In this document: in pieces, positions 12,945-25,200 of the stretch
Position numbering within the stretch: position 1 is the first letter of the stretch
Layout: the number at the start of each line of letters is the position of its first letter
NCBI GenBank assembly: GCA_007922225.1
Contig: ML679963.1
Span: 833,358-897,357 of the forward strand
Direction of reading: 5' to 3'
Length of the DNA: 64,000 nt
Source: Emydura subglobosa
Lineage: Eukaryota > Chordata > Testudines > Chelidae
Translations under genes and position numbers: made by a program
The notes under the pieces: generated by a model
Seen by the model: the letters and a program-made list of their open reading frames with translations, nothing else
Databases searched by the model: none
Told to the model about the DNA's origin: nothing

Positions 12945-15639
12945 CATTGCCTTTTGCAATCCAAAGATACCGCAGGAAAGGGAAGGGTGAGTCAAGATGG
13001 AGTTCAGTTATTGGTCTGCAAGGATGTCAGGGTTTAATTCCATCGCCCAGGGGCTGCCCACTGCTGCCACATGGCTGCTTGCGGCAGGGCTCTGTCTGTG
13101 CAGAGATGAAAGGAGCTCTTCAAAGACGATTCCTTCTTGGACTCTTCCACGCTGACTCTCACTGCTCCCCTCCGCAGTGCACTGCAGGCCTCTTGCTCTC
13201 ATGGGCTGAGCACGCTTTCCAGCAGCACTAGGCACAGACCAGAGCTGGGGGACATGCAAAGGAGGTCGCTGAGGAAGCTGGTACCTCAGTTTGCCTCGGT
13301 TCTCTTTTTAGTGTGGGATGAGGTTGTCCCTCACAGAGGGCCCAATTCTGCCACTCTTACTCTCCTGCTGGGCAGCACCTTGCTCTCAGAGATGTCCTAC
13401 TGACTTGTGGAGAAGATGCTACTCAACATACGGGTGGGGCAAGCTGAGCTCAAAGCCTTTAGACTCATCCTGACCTAGCTTACCCACATGACTCTACCAC
13501 CGTCCCTCCTGCCAGGCTCCCCCCGCCACAGGCACCACCTTTATTTTAGATCAAGAGAACACATTTCAGGGCCACTCTCACTAAGGTAAACGTCATTGCC
13601 TCTGCCCCTGGAGGCTGCCAGGAGATTGGCCATAGGTCCGTCACCTCAGGAAGGGCAGGGCCTAGGTTTCACAAGGCATTCCAGTGCCTGTCCCTTTGGC
13701 CCTTCTGCACAGACTCTCTTTCTGGGCACAAACAGACACGCTACTTCCCACAACACAGAGAGCAGAAAGTCCTTAGAAAACTGGCTCTTGCTAATAAGCA
13801 TCTCGCTGCCCTGCTGGCTAACTGGGATAATAAAAGGGGGCTAACATTAGCCCAAGCCTAACAAAGAAAGCTCCTGCAAGGCAGTTCAGAAATCCAGAAC
13901 ACCTGAGCCAAGCTAGAGAGAGATGAACAGTTCAGAAACCATTTCTGGACTGGAACCAGAGAAAAGAGGCTCGTACTTTTCAAAGAGAAACAAAGGCCCT
14001 TAATGGAACCAGGTTTAGGATCAATTGTTTGACCATTGCCCCGGTGACAGGCGGCCATGCACGTAGCGGGCAGCTGAGCGTTGGTCAAGCAGGGAAGATG
14101 GCAAGTGTGAAAAACTCAATGGGCCCCCTCTAGCTGCAGGAGTGATGCCCGCTTTGCACGGGGCAATCCCTAGATGGGCAGTGCAGCACAGCCGGAGCCA
14201 TACACGGCAGGGCTTCGTTTCCTTTCCAGGACCATGCAGGAGGCAAAGCACTTGGGGTGTTTCCAGGGGTGAATGTCTGAAAAAGAGTTCACGAGACGTG
14301 TACAAAGAGCATGCTCCTCCGGGCACACGCGCAGAGAAAGGCTCCTTTTTGTTTCAGTGGAGGGAGCAGTAGTGACTAGCTCCATAAGCACGAGTATTAA
14401 TCATTCACCGTCTGGTTTTAATCCACACACTGCTGATCCTGCGTCTCGCTGTATTGTTATCAGGGGAAGGAGCATTTCTCCTCAATCTTATTCACCAGCC
14501 AAAAACGTGAAAATGCAAAAACCATATTTGTGAAGTGCCTTCCCCAGGACACAGGGCTGCGGGCCCCAGTGAGCTGGGGCTGTTGCCTTTTTATTGGTGT
14601 TTAAAAACCTTTTATTAACGTGTGTCAGGGCTGTGGGAGGAGAGAGAGGCTCAGGTTTCAGGACCCCCCATTCACAGAGATTTATTGTGGGAAGGGACAT
14701 TAACACTTTCTCTTCCACATCTCTCTGGCTGGGGCTCTACACAGGATCCGCTAAGCTGGTACATGCTTGGGCATACAGGTGTGTGTACTGTACAGAGTTT
14801 CACACTGAAATTACAGGCTGAGCTGCCAGCACTCTCCCTCTGTGTACCCAGCCTATGCAGACGTAGTAGGAATGCGCACACAGCGATTCCAGAATCGCCA
14901 CAGAGGAGATCTCCTGCCAGTTGCCCAACCTGGGAGTTCCACACCCAATTACAGCCTTATGACCAACTCCACAGGAGCCCTCTTGACAGAAGGATCCCGT
15001 TTCAACCAATGGCTAGCGAGAGCCGAATTAATCATCCAGTGCCCGAGACTCCCAGGAGAATGCCCCTAGTGCTCCAGGGGAATGGGCTGACACACAGACC
15101 AGATGGACTATAACCCGGCCTTGCTTTATTTTCAGTGCAATCCAAGCGTTCTCCATGAGAAGCCCTCACCACCAGCACCATGCAGGCACAGATGAAATCC
15201 ACTTGCTTTACCTTCCCCTCTGCCAGCACCCTAATTCAACCACACCATCACACTCTGCACTTGCTCTGGGGAGCAAAGCTAGGTAAGAGCTCTGCCCAAC
15301 ACACACCACATTAAAACACCGCCAGACAATACTCAGCCTGGAACGAACATTTACTGTGAGCTTGAGCTTGTGATAAACTGGATTTATAAGGGAAAAGGTG
15401 ACAACATCAAGAGTAGTGCAAGAGAAGACAGAAAAATCTAAAGATCATGCTGGCTCCAGCATGAATCCCACCACAGAGCTCCCAGCAATGGAAGGTGATG
15501 AAACGTGTTCATCCAAGACAAGACGGAGGACAAATGTCCAACGACCTGCTGAGAAATGCTGGCCGCAGAGGCTCTGATGGACTACAGCACTCTACCACAT
15601 AATGAGAGTCAGGGAACAAACAGAAGAACTGGGAATCGC

Positions 15640-15705
15640 AATGCTCATAATTTATTATTTAAGATAAAGACACAGACCCTGCGCTGAAGACTTGCAGTCC
15701 AACCT
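15640..15705 (-). repeat. Dispersed repeat fragment, possible
   Basis: The segment 'atttattatttaagataaag' followed by 'cagaccctgcgctgaagact' and 'tgcagtccaa' resembles, in reverse, the repeat tail family at 52960. It is short and diverged. Confidence 0.35.
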
Positions 15706-17643
15706 CAGGTATTATCAGAGACGGGTAAAATAAAGATAGGGTTTGTATCCTAACGTGTGCCTCTTTCTAGGTATTTTGGTGTATTCAGATGCAGTTACAA
15801 AGAACTGTCACATTCACAGTCTGAGGAACAGGGCAATGTGCTCAGCACCTGTGGGACTGAAACGGGGGGAGTGAAGAACTGGCCTTAAAGGAAACAAAGA
15901 GATGGCTCCTAAGGAGCCAGGCGTGAGAATGTAGTGCTGAGAGGGGCAGTTTCACATTTCCTACCAACACCATCTAGAAAACCCTTGATGTTCGGGTGGA
16001 TGCTGCTTAGCTGTCTGCGACACACACATCGCAACACCCCCCACTTTTCCACAGCGCTCTCACATCCTCCAGAGTGCTAAACACCAGAAGGGACCAAGAA
16101 CAGAGAAAACCGTAGCTCTGGGGCTGCTTGGCAGCTCAGTGAGACCTAAGGGAGGACACCGACTGTTCTTTGGGTATGTAAGTATTCCGGGAGGGGGGAC
16201 ACTCTGAATCTCTCTGGTGCACTGCAGGAAATGGCAAAGCCCAGGGAATACTGACCCAGCAGAGTACATTGTGCTCTCTGGCTAGATCGCCTGCCTGGCT
16301 GTCCGACACATCTGCTGTGTGCTTCAGTGGTAGGACTGGACTTCTGGGACTGCAGCGTTGGACCTGTCGTCAGTGCTGAGCGCCTGGACGGAGTCAGGCT
16401 GTCCCCTCCCGCCCAGCCTGGCCCAAAAGTACCAAGCCCAAACCAGTCTGCAAGGCCTCCAACACAAGGCAGCTTCCCTGGGGAAGAAACAGTGACTGCA
16501 GGGGTCCTATTTTAAAGCCCAGGAACAGGGCCCCAAACCCCATCTTCTGATTGCCCCTTCCTGGAGCGAGGTGCTTCCCGAAACAGGGACAGTGAATGTG
16601 TTCTCCACTCTGCCCCAGCAGCAGCGGGGCAGACAGGGAAGTGAAACAGAAATCAGCACCTCTCAGGTTCCCCTTCTCACAAGGGCCCCAGATTTCTCAC
16701 AGTCAGCTCAGGAACTGGTCATGAAGAAGTGACACCTGGAAATGCACATCCCTGGCCAGCCTCCAGCTCACCCACCTTTCTCACAGACTGCTCTCAGTGG
16801 AAACTGGTCCCAGCAGCTCCACTTCCCTTCCTAGAGTCCTCTCTGCTCAGGGAAACACCACAACATCCTCCTGTCAGAGTGATAGCCCCAGCTCTGGGAT
16901 GCTGCCCCAAGGGGCTCACCCAGGTACCACATGCAGGGAACTGACAAGCTCCGTTCCTTATTCTTGCCCTGCGTTCCCCAAACCCAATGGCACGCTACCT
17001 CTCCCCATTGTCCGAGTGTACATGGACAATGCAGGCACCTTCTCAGCCACAGCCCCGGCCACGTCCCTCCAGAGAATGGAACCTCAGCCCCACATCAACA
17101 AGGACCTGATTTCATTATTCTAAAAACAAACAGCCAAGGAAAGTTCAGGCTAGACCGGGCTCCTAGAGCAAAAAAAGGAAAATAGAGAGTGGGCAGCAGG
17201 GAATGCTTCATATTCCTGAAAGCCTTTTGTGCGTTAACACATGGTGTCTGCTTCTCTCTAGTCACCTATTTATCACTCTCCTCTTTAGAGAAGGAAAAAA
17301 GCCCTGGCTGCTTTCCTAGCACAGAGTTTTGTGGCCGGGGAGGGGGTGGGTGCTTTAAGCATGATGCAAACCATTTGGAGTGGAGTGAGAGCGCTGCCAA
17401 CACAAGCTGCACTATTTAAACAAGTGAGGAAATGATCGTATATACAACATGCCAGCGAGCACACACACACCAGAGGAAGTCGAGAGGGGTTTTCATGACA
17501 CAGAGCTGGATGTCAGCGGCTAAAAGGTCGATATTTTCCCTTAACACCCTTCTCAATGACTTAATCGTGTTCCGCTTGCACAGAAACCTTCCCAAGAATA
17601 AAGTCTGGAGGGATCAAGGGGGGATGTTTGGCCTAGTGCTGAC

Positions 17644-17845
17644 CTTGTCCGAGGTTTTCTCCACGTAGCAGGGCTCCTGAGGGGCGACCAGCAGGGGGAC
17701 AAAACCCGAAAGGAGCCGGTCCTCTTCCAGGCTGAGCAGGGAAAGGTCATCATCGGGGTCCTTGTACAACGGCACCTCCGACTGATTCACTGTGGTCAGT
17801 ATGTTACAGAAGTCGGCCAGCGTCGCCCACACATCCACTGAGACC
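17644..17845 (-). CDS. SMG6: SMG6 internal exon (202 bp), most downstream in window
   Basis: The acceptor is ATTCTCCCAG. The first G completes a glutamine codon, and 67 codons follow with no remainder (phase 0 end at AAG|GTCAGC). The text VSVDVWATLADFCNILTTVN, then SEVPLYKDPDDD, RLLSGFVPLL and CYVEKTSDK matches mammalian SMG6 with a handful of substitutions. It corresponds by memory to about residues 1050-1115 of the ~1,420-residue human protein, just before the acidic linker and PIN domain. No candidate for the following exon, which would continue toward the acidic linker, is found in the 17.6 kb below, so the next intron exceeds that length. Confidence 0.97.
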
Positions 17846-19834
17846 CTGGGAGAATGAAGGGAAGAGATGTGAGCTTTCTGGCATGTTCTCTGCATCGCCA
17901 CAGCAAAGGTACCGTCAGGGCAGGCATGCAGACGCCAAACTGCAGAGAGGGTTTTACCCCCATCAGGGAGCCCAGCCCGCCCGCCCACCACGCACTACCA
18001 CAAGCCCTCTCCACTCTGCAGATGAGGACAGGCAAGAGCCCCTCTTGCTCCCCTGCCCTGGACCAAGACTGCCCACCTCCATTGTACAGCCCACCCCTGA
18101 AGGCCTCAACCTGGTACGAGAGGCAGGGCAGCATGTGCCCCAGGCAACGCTGAACACAATGCGGCTCCCTCGAGGGGAGTGATGCTGCTGGGCAGCTGGG
18201 GGAGGGTCTCTACTCTAACGCAGCCCAGGCTCTAGCTCGGGGATGCGGCCTGCTTTCTCCAGCCCCTCCAGAAGCTGATGTCCCAGGCCCTGTGTGAGCG
18301 AGGTACCCAGTGCCTCGCAACGTGCAGACAGAGCCTGCGACCAGTATCTGCTGTGGCCAGATTCTGCAGCTCGGGGGCTGTCTTTAAACGCTAGTCACTA
18401 GATGCTACACTTTGTTTCATGTCTGGTCACAATTTCAACACTCTGGGGTGCCCTGCAAAGCTGCTGTGTGGTGTGTCACCTTCTGAGCACCAGCGACAGC
18501 AGAGCCCAGAGTGTGAATGCAGCTTCAGCAGCTTCCACAGCTGCCTGCAGCCTCTGCTCTCCGCTGAGGCAGCTCAAAACCCGGCGCCCCGAGGAGCTAG
18601 GTGGGGTCCGGGGATAGAACAGGTATTCAGAGGGCCTGAAACACACGTGGACAGCAGACCGACTGCACAGCTACTGGCTCGCTGCCTTGCCCAGGACAGC
18701 CGACTGCCACTTGGTAATTAGCTGCCAAGGGTTTCTTCTGGAGAGAGAAATGGGGGATTTTAGAGTGAGGAAGGAGACGTGCAGGGAGATGGGGAAGAGA
18801 AAGCAGCAGACTGAGCTGCTTCTGGGGCCTGTCGTGCTGGGCTCCCCATGCCTTAGGGACCAGACAACAGCCTTGTGCTGCGTCCATCTGTGCCGCCCTT
18901 GATGAACAGTGAGGCGCATGACAGAGACAAATGCCAAGGGGGATGTAAGTGACTATCCCTGCAGCCAGGGGCAGCCAAGGGGCGGGAGCAGGCCCCCTGC
19001 TCCAGGTGGACAGAGTCTGCGCTCGTGTATTTACGGCAATCACTGTACCAGGAAAGCGCGCTGAAATGAAACATCTTGTTTTCAAGAGTGTCCTGGGAGC
19101 CGGGCGGAATGAGCTGCCATTAATCAAAGCCCGGCACATAATCAGCACACATGTAACCCAGAGTCGCCCACATCCCTGAGCTGGCCCCGGCAAACACACT
19201 AGAGAGGAGAAGAGGGCCTTCGAAGGCCTCTGTGCACAGGCACCAGGAGCTGGGTTCATTCACAAAGCTCCATCACTTGGCTCGGCCAGGTCTGGCTGTC
19301 AGAAATGTTTAAATATGGGAAAAAATAAACAGTTGCACCACGTTTTTCGAGGGATCTGTCCGAGGCCCTTTGTGATGTAATGGGAAACACTGCATTTGTG
19401 CTACCAGCTGGAAAATAAACAGAGCTGTGAGGGTTAAAAGGAACTGAACTTTCCACGACCCCTATCTGCAAAGAAGAAAATAATAAGAGGAATGATCCAC
19501 TGCCCCACAGCCCTGACAGTTTATCCTCCGGCCCGGGCTGCAGAGACAAGCACCGGATGTGATAGGGCTGCTCTGGGCCACCTCCAACGTGAGCTCTGCC
19601 CATGGGAGACACGCAGGGTTGAAGGCTCAGCCCTCCCCCAGTGCCCTGCTGGCAACTTGACTTTGCTGCCTGAATCCGGTCACATGGCACTCATGGCCTC
19701 AGACTGAGCGGGCTGCGCCACATGCATGGATCAGCAGCAAGAACAGCTACAGAACAGGAGGAGGTGCAACAGCTTCAGGCATGGGCTGGGGACACGGCTC
19801 CCTTCCCAGCAGGGATAGGGGGACGTGGCTAGAA

Positions 19835-19945
19835 CACAGGGTGCTGGGGACGGGCGCACACGGCAGGGAGCACTCCCATACCAGGGTGTGGGGAGGACGG
19901 AGCACACGGCAGGGGGCACCCCTCTTGGGGTGTGGGAGACAGAGG
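19835..19945. repeat. Imperfect tandem repeat, ~46-bp unit
   Basis: GCACACGGCAGGG occurs twice (about 19855 and 19902), followed by GGGTGTGGGGAG and GGGTGTGGGAG at matching offsets. This gives about two copies of a GC-rich unit. Confidence 0.5.
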
Positions 19946-22107
19946 CATATCAACAGGCTGAGGAAACACTCTTGATGTGACGTTCGTGCCCTCTGCCCCG
20001 CGACAAGCTCAGAGTCCAATGCCATCACGAGGCCGCACAAATGGTCACATAATTCACATTACTACATTTAAAAGACCTCTCTAACCACGCAAGCGGCGGA
20101 GCTGTGGTGTCCCCCTCCTGTAGGCTTAGCAGCTCTGCACAGCAGCCTCCCCTCCTCTTCCTCACGCCCCTCCGTGGTCATTAGTGCTTCAGCCCCACTG
20201 ATGAGGAATTTATCCTTCCAACCCCAAACTCCAATGCTGGGCCCCCCAGACTCTTCACCAAGACAGGAGTTGCTGGCGTCGTTCCCCGCAGCATCCTCCC
20301 TGTTCCCTACAGCGGCTCAGCGGCTTCATCCTTTCCATTGCACATGTTAGATTTTCACACTGGTCCCTTCAATCAGACTGAGGGTCAGGGCAATTGTGTC
20401 GCTATCGCTCTGTGCAATTCACAGCAGGTCTGCTGCAGTGGTCAGGTGGGCTGCATCCATTAGGGGTGAAGCGCCACTTAGTGCACGGAACCCTGGCAAT
20501 ACGGGTGGAGAGAGAAAGGCCTTTCCTCGCAGGTTTTGCCCTGGTTTCCTCCTGCGACACCAAGACAAGGAAGGTGACTTAGCCAGGAGTGCATCTGCCA
20601 GAATCTTTCGCTTTCCTTTGGTGCAGCAGCCTCGTGTGCTGGCACGTATGCCACTATGGGATCGGTGAGTTCACCAGACTCCAGCCACCCATCACCAGGG
20701 CCAGGTGATGGCCAAAGAATCAAGTTCACTGCCTGGGCCCTGAAGAGCTTGTGCTCTGTAGCGAGCACCTGGAGGAACAGGCAGTGCTTGGGAACCTGGG
20801 CAGGTGCTTTCCCCCTGGGCCCGCAGGGTTTCTGGGTTGGCTGGTTTGTGTCATCATGACTAGATCGTTGTCATTTGGGCATTTCCCTGCAGACTCTCAG
20901 CGATCCAACCATCTGCCCACGCTTCAGACTCCCCACCAGAGCGACAAGAGGCCTCTGTTGCAGAGGGTTCTGTGGAATTCCTGACATGGAGCCCTGAGCG
21001 CGCAGATCCTGGCAAACGGACTGAGGCTCTTGGGGCTTTTAACGGAGCAAGCAACAGGGGGCTAGCCCCAGGTCTCTCTGCAGAAGTGGGGTTTATTCAT
21101 TTACATTTGCTTATTCCACAAGGACAGGGGAAAAATAAAGAGTTTGTTTTACTTTTTACTTCCTCTGAAAGCAGGCTGAATGCAGCGTCAGTGTGAGCGG
21201 ATGGAGAGCACACCCCACAACCAGGGCCTGTGCAATGACAACGCCTGGGCCTACTGCCTCCAGAGGCCAGCGCCCCAAACATACAGTGGAGCCAGACTAG
21301 GCAGGCATTGCTACCAAGGGCTGTCTGGTGAGCACAGACAGCACTGGGGACCCCAGGCAAGGGATTAAGCCCGACACCCACCAGAAAAGGGTCAAAGCTG
21401 TGCAGTGCTTTCACGTAAGCCACCATCTTCACTGGGGGAGCCGGCGGCCTGGTGATTCACAGCAAGTACAATGACCCCATGTCCCAAGCCTGGGGGGTTT
21501 GTGAGGGCGGCCGTTTCCTGAGTAATACCAGTTTGTTTAAACACTCACATTCACACACCACAGCTGCAGAACAAACCAGGAAAGAGTGCACTGCAAGAAG
21601 CCCTGCATTGTGCTCCAGAGCCCCGGCGGAGCAGAACCGCAGCACAGATGGCAAACGGCTTGGGCCCTTCTGCTCCTGGGGCGAGCAGGGCTAAAAGAGG
21701 CGAATGCAGCAGGCAAGCAAGGCCCAGAGAAGGCAGCCAGAGTTAACCAGTCCAAAGCAGGAGGCTGAGACAGTTCAATCCAAGGCTCTCCATGGTCTTT
21801 GCACTAATATTTTCTAAGTCCCACTACCCTGCCCAGCTTCCTCCTCACCTCGCAGCCCCCGTTCCAGTCCAAGGGAAACCGGAATAAAAGCAGTTCCTCT
21901 GTAGGCAACAAAGACACGCGAGCCAGGCACCAGCCTTGCTCCTGCTCGGAGGGGCACAGCTGCTGAGAGGACACTGAAGGGCCTTGTAGTCACGGGGGGG
22001 ATTGTCCACTTAACCTCAGCTTTCTTGAGCTGACAGGCAAGTCAGGTAACTCATGGAAATGGACGGCCTGGGGAAAAGCAGAAACTCCCCAGGGTCTCGG
22101 AGCTGGA

Positions 22108-22195
22108 GTCCCAGATTTTAAGGGCAGGAGGGCCGGTTCTGACATCCTCCTGCATATCCCAGGTTAGAGGACGCCCCACAGCAATCCTGTGCTGA
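22108..22195 (-). mobile_element. CR1 LINE 3' tail fragment
   Basis: The plus strand 'agattttaagggcaggaggg' followed by 'catcctcctgcatatcccag' and 'ccccacagcaatcctg' is a diverged reverse complement of a CR1 3' end with a small internal deletion. Confidence 0.65.
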
Positions 22196-25009
22196 TCTAC
22201 AGCCGCTCTGTTAGACTCTCTGACCATCCAGATCAGCTCGTCTGCCCTCCTGCACACGCAGGCACAGAACCGCGCCCACCCACCCCGTCAGAGCCCCATC
22301 AGAAAGACCCCCGCTCTCTGTGCTGCGCCCCGGAATGCAGAATCTACCTCACGGCTCCAGGGGTGGAGCCCTCGGCCCTTCCCCCAGTTCTGTCAGTTAG
22401 AAAATGCAGCTGAAGCTTCTCATCTCCCTCGCCAGGGCTCAGCTCCCAGGGGGAGAAATGAACCTGGAACCCTGCAGAGGAGCATTTTTGTGAGGCTGCA
22501 CAGAGAGCACCCAGCTGGTAGCAGACAATCCCTTCCCCACCCAACCTCTTCCCACTGACACCAGCCCCTTCCCTCCCCATTCAGCCCCCGCTCTACACAA
22601 CTCCCTTGCCTCTGGCACCTTTCCTGCCTCATCCCACCCCCCACTGCCCTCCTTAACCATGCTGCCCCCAGGGACTACCCCCCCAGCTCTTATCTTCCCT
22701 TTGCCAGCAACGGTGCAGGAAGAGTCGCTAGCCACAACATGCCCCTGCTCCACGGCGCCTTGGTCTCCGGGCAGCAAGCGAGACTGTTAATCATTCAGCC
22801 ACACGGACTTGGCTCCATAGCCACAAGGGCACCTCTGATCTCTCCAGAGGCTCCTGCTCCTCCTGGGCTAAGGGCTCTGATGCTGCTCCAAACCCCTTCT
22901 CCATGGAATCCTAATTCTTGATCCTCGGCTCTTTTCTATCTCGACTCTACCTTCATTCTTACCCTGCCGACACAACAGCCCTTCTCTGGATACCTGGGCA
23001 GGGAAAGGCCCATGATCAGCATTCACTAAAGGAGACAAGATCTAAGAAAGGGGTTTTCAGTTCAGCCCTTAGCAATCCCTAGCAATGTCTTGGGGTCTAT
23101 ATTCAGGGGCTGTCTCACTCACTGGGAGCTGACGCTTCCCAGCAGGCCTGGTGTGACCAGGGCAGCCTGACAGGCTCTGCCACGCTCCTGTAAAGTAGGT
23201 TCTAGAGCGTTTTCAAAGCTGTGTGTGTAATGTAATAGCTGGGTTAAATGAACCACTTTCACTGGCTGCGTGTAGCCTATAGCAAGCTCAGCGCCCCCAG
23301 TTCCCAGCCTAGCAGGAACGGAGATTCCCACAGGCCGACCCTGCTTCACGCTGAACAGCTGGGGGCTTCTCCACTCAATTGCACATTGCAGAGTTTGGGT
23401 TACTGATGTCCTCATCGGGGCAATGAGGTGCAGCAAGCACATCTCTGACATCCCTGCCCACTGCTCTCTGCCAGGCTCAATTTCCTCAGCCCTCTGCTCA
23501 AAGGCAGACATGCGTCTCTTAGGCAAGAGCAGCTTCCTGCACTCCAGCTCTGGCTCCCTCAGCTCCCTTCTCAACCCATGCCTCCACTGTCTGCATCTCC
23601 AGCCTCTCGCCATCTGCGTCTGCATCAGCGATATCTCTGCCACAGCAACTCTCTTCCCCTTTGCTTGTGCCTCATCCATCCCCCCACCCCAGCTGCTCTC
23701 TGTAAGGGACTTGGGGGCAGTTTACATGAGAGATGCTATGCAAGAGGAAATTGTGTTGTGGGGTTGTTGCTTTTCACAGCTGGGCCACAGAAACTCTCTT
23801 TGGTACCACTGGATGGAGCAGTAACTAGCACATTTACCCTTGCCATGTGCTGTGTGTAGAGGGGAGAGAACCCTGCTATTCAGAGGCAGGCCCCCTCTGC
23901 AGCCCGAGGTGTGACTGTGTGAGTCACTCACAAAAGTGCCTCCAGGAGGGGATCCATCACACAGCACTTTGCTGCTCTCTGGATCCAAGCAGCGGTGACC
24001 CGGATGGAGCTGTGCCATCCTCAGGAGGCCCTGCTACTCCCACCAAAACGGAGAGGGCACCTCCCCGACAGGTGGAGAAGGAACATCACCCACCCACACA
24101 CAGTGTCCCAAAGAGGGCTATACATCATCCGTAGCTTCCCCAAAACATCTGTGGACCTATTATGGTTGAGGGTCAGCTCAAAACACCCTAAAACTAAGCG
24201 TGCAATCTGGGGAAGGGTGCAGCCCGTCATTCATATCACACAGGCGCCCCTGAACTCCTGTGGATGTGGAGAGGACACTCTCCGCACGCTGGGGTTCATT
24301 CTCTATACGTGTTCCCAAGCACTTGTCAGGGAGATGGAGATGCCGCTCTCTGAGCCCCACTCAGTGCCACGTACCGGAGCACAGCGCGGCATTTACCTCT
24401 CACACCTTCTCCTCCATCTCTGTCCAACAGGGAAAGCAGAAAGCTGAGGAATTTGGTGGTTTTTATTGTAAGGATTCAAATCCAGCAGTGTGATAAATGC
24501 ATCCGAGCTACAATTAGGAAGATATATAGCAGCAGAATGCGAAGGGCTGGGCAGCGTGGTGAAACGCGGGCTCTCCAGAGCCCCAGCTATGTTTCCCATT
24601 ATGTAACCCTGGTCATGGGCAGACAGCCAGACTCCAAATGAAAAAGAGACTCTGGCTTGGCACCGGTTCTATTTTCCTATCCTCATTCGGGGTCAGCGCA
24701 GTGTCATACAGCTGCAGAGAAAACTCCGGGGATTAAACCTGGGAAAGACTCCAAGACCAGGACCTGGGTTCAAGTACCAGCTGAAAGCAATAAACCAACT
24801 GCCACATCTGGGCTGAGTTTAGACGTTCTCAAAGTCCCCCAACTCTGTCACTTATGGAGAAATAGCAATCACGAATGTGGAGAACAGAGCAAGAGCAGAA
24901 GCCCTGGGATGGGCAAGCCCACCAGCCCAGGCCCCAGGTTCTGGAACAAGCCATCTCACTTGCCCCAGGGCAGGCCGGCCGCCTCACCAGCCTACATGCC
25001 AGGCTGAGG

Positions 25010-25200
25010 TGGGATGGGCTGCTGCTGGTACTGGGTCTAGCCCTGGGATGAGCCGCCAGGCCGGTGTGAGTCCTGGCCCCAGCCCTGGGGTGGGCAACAG
25101 TGTCACACTGGGTCAGGCCCCACACCCAGCCTGAGCTGCTGTGTTGGTGCTGGGTCTGGCCCCGGGAGGAGCCGTTGTGCTGGTGCTGGACCTGGCCTTT
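25010..25200. repeat. Imperfect GC-rich tandem repeat
   Basis: Phrases of the type 'ctggtactgggtctagccct', 'gagtcctggccccagccctg', 'ttggtgctgggtctggcccc' and 'tggtgctggacctggcc' recur at irregular spacing, about 30-60 bp apart. It looks like a decayed minisatellite and the unit is not exact. Confidence 0.45.

Larger units (their letters stand above)
1..17643 (-). other. SMG6: SMG6 intron, partial (>17.6 kb)
   Basis: The intron begins at donor GTCAGC and runs off the left edge of the window. It contains a foldback repeat, a MIR-like SINE, a CR1 LINE split by a hAT-like element, and a short AGCTC pentamer run. The rest (about 1-4.9, 6.2-9.9 and 11.8-17.6 kb) shows only short open frames with no recognisable product and no exon-like segment in SMG6 register. 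Confidence 0.85.

Noticed and set aside
1..17643. SMG6 acidic linker or PIN-domain exon in the left 17.6 kb
   Set aside because: No minus-strand frame shows the acidic linker or the PIN aspartate motifs, so the following exons are placed outside the window.
18627..19259. 210-codon minus-strand open frame
   Set aside because: Compositionally typical of GC-rich intron, with overlapping open frames on both strands and no domain or splice support.
23119..23679. 186-codon minus-strand open frame in the 9.9 kb intron
   Set aside because: No family resemblance, and no acceptor/donor pair keeps it in SMG6 register between the flanking exons, which already join in phase.
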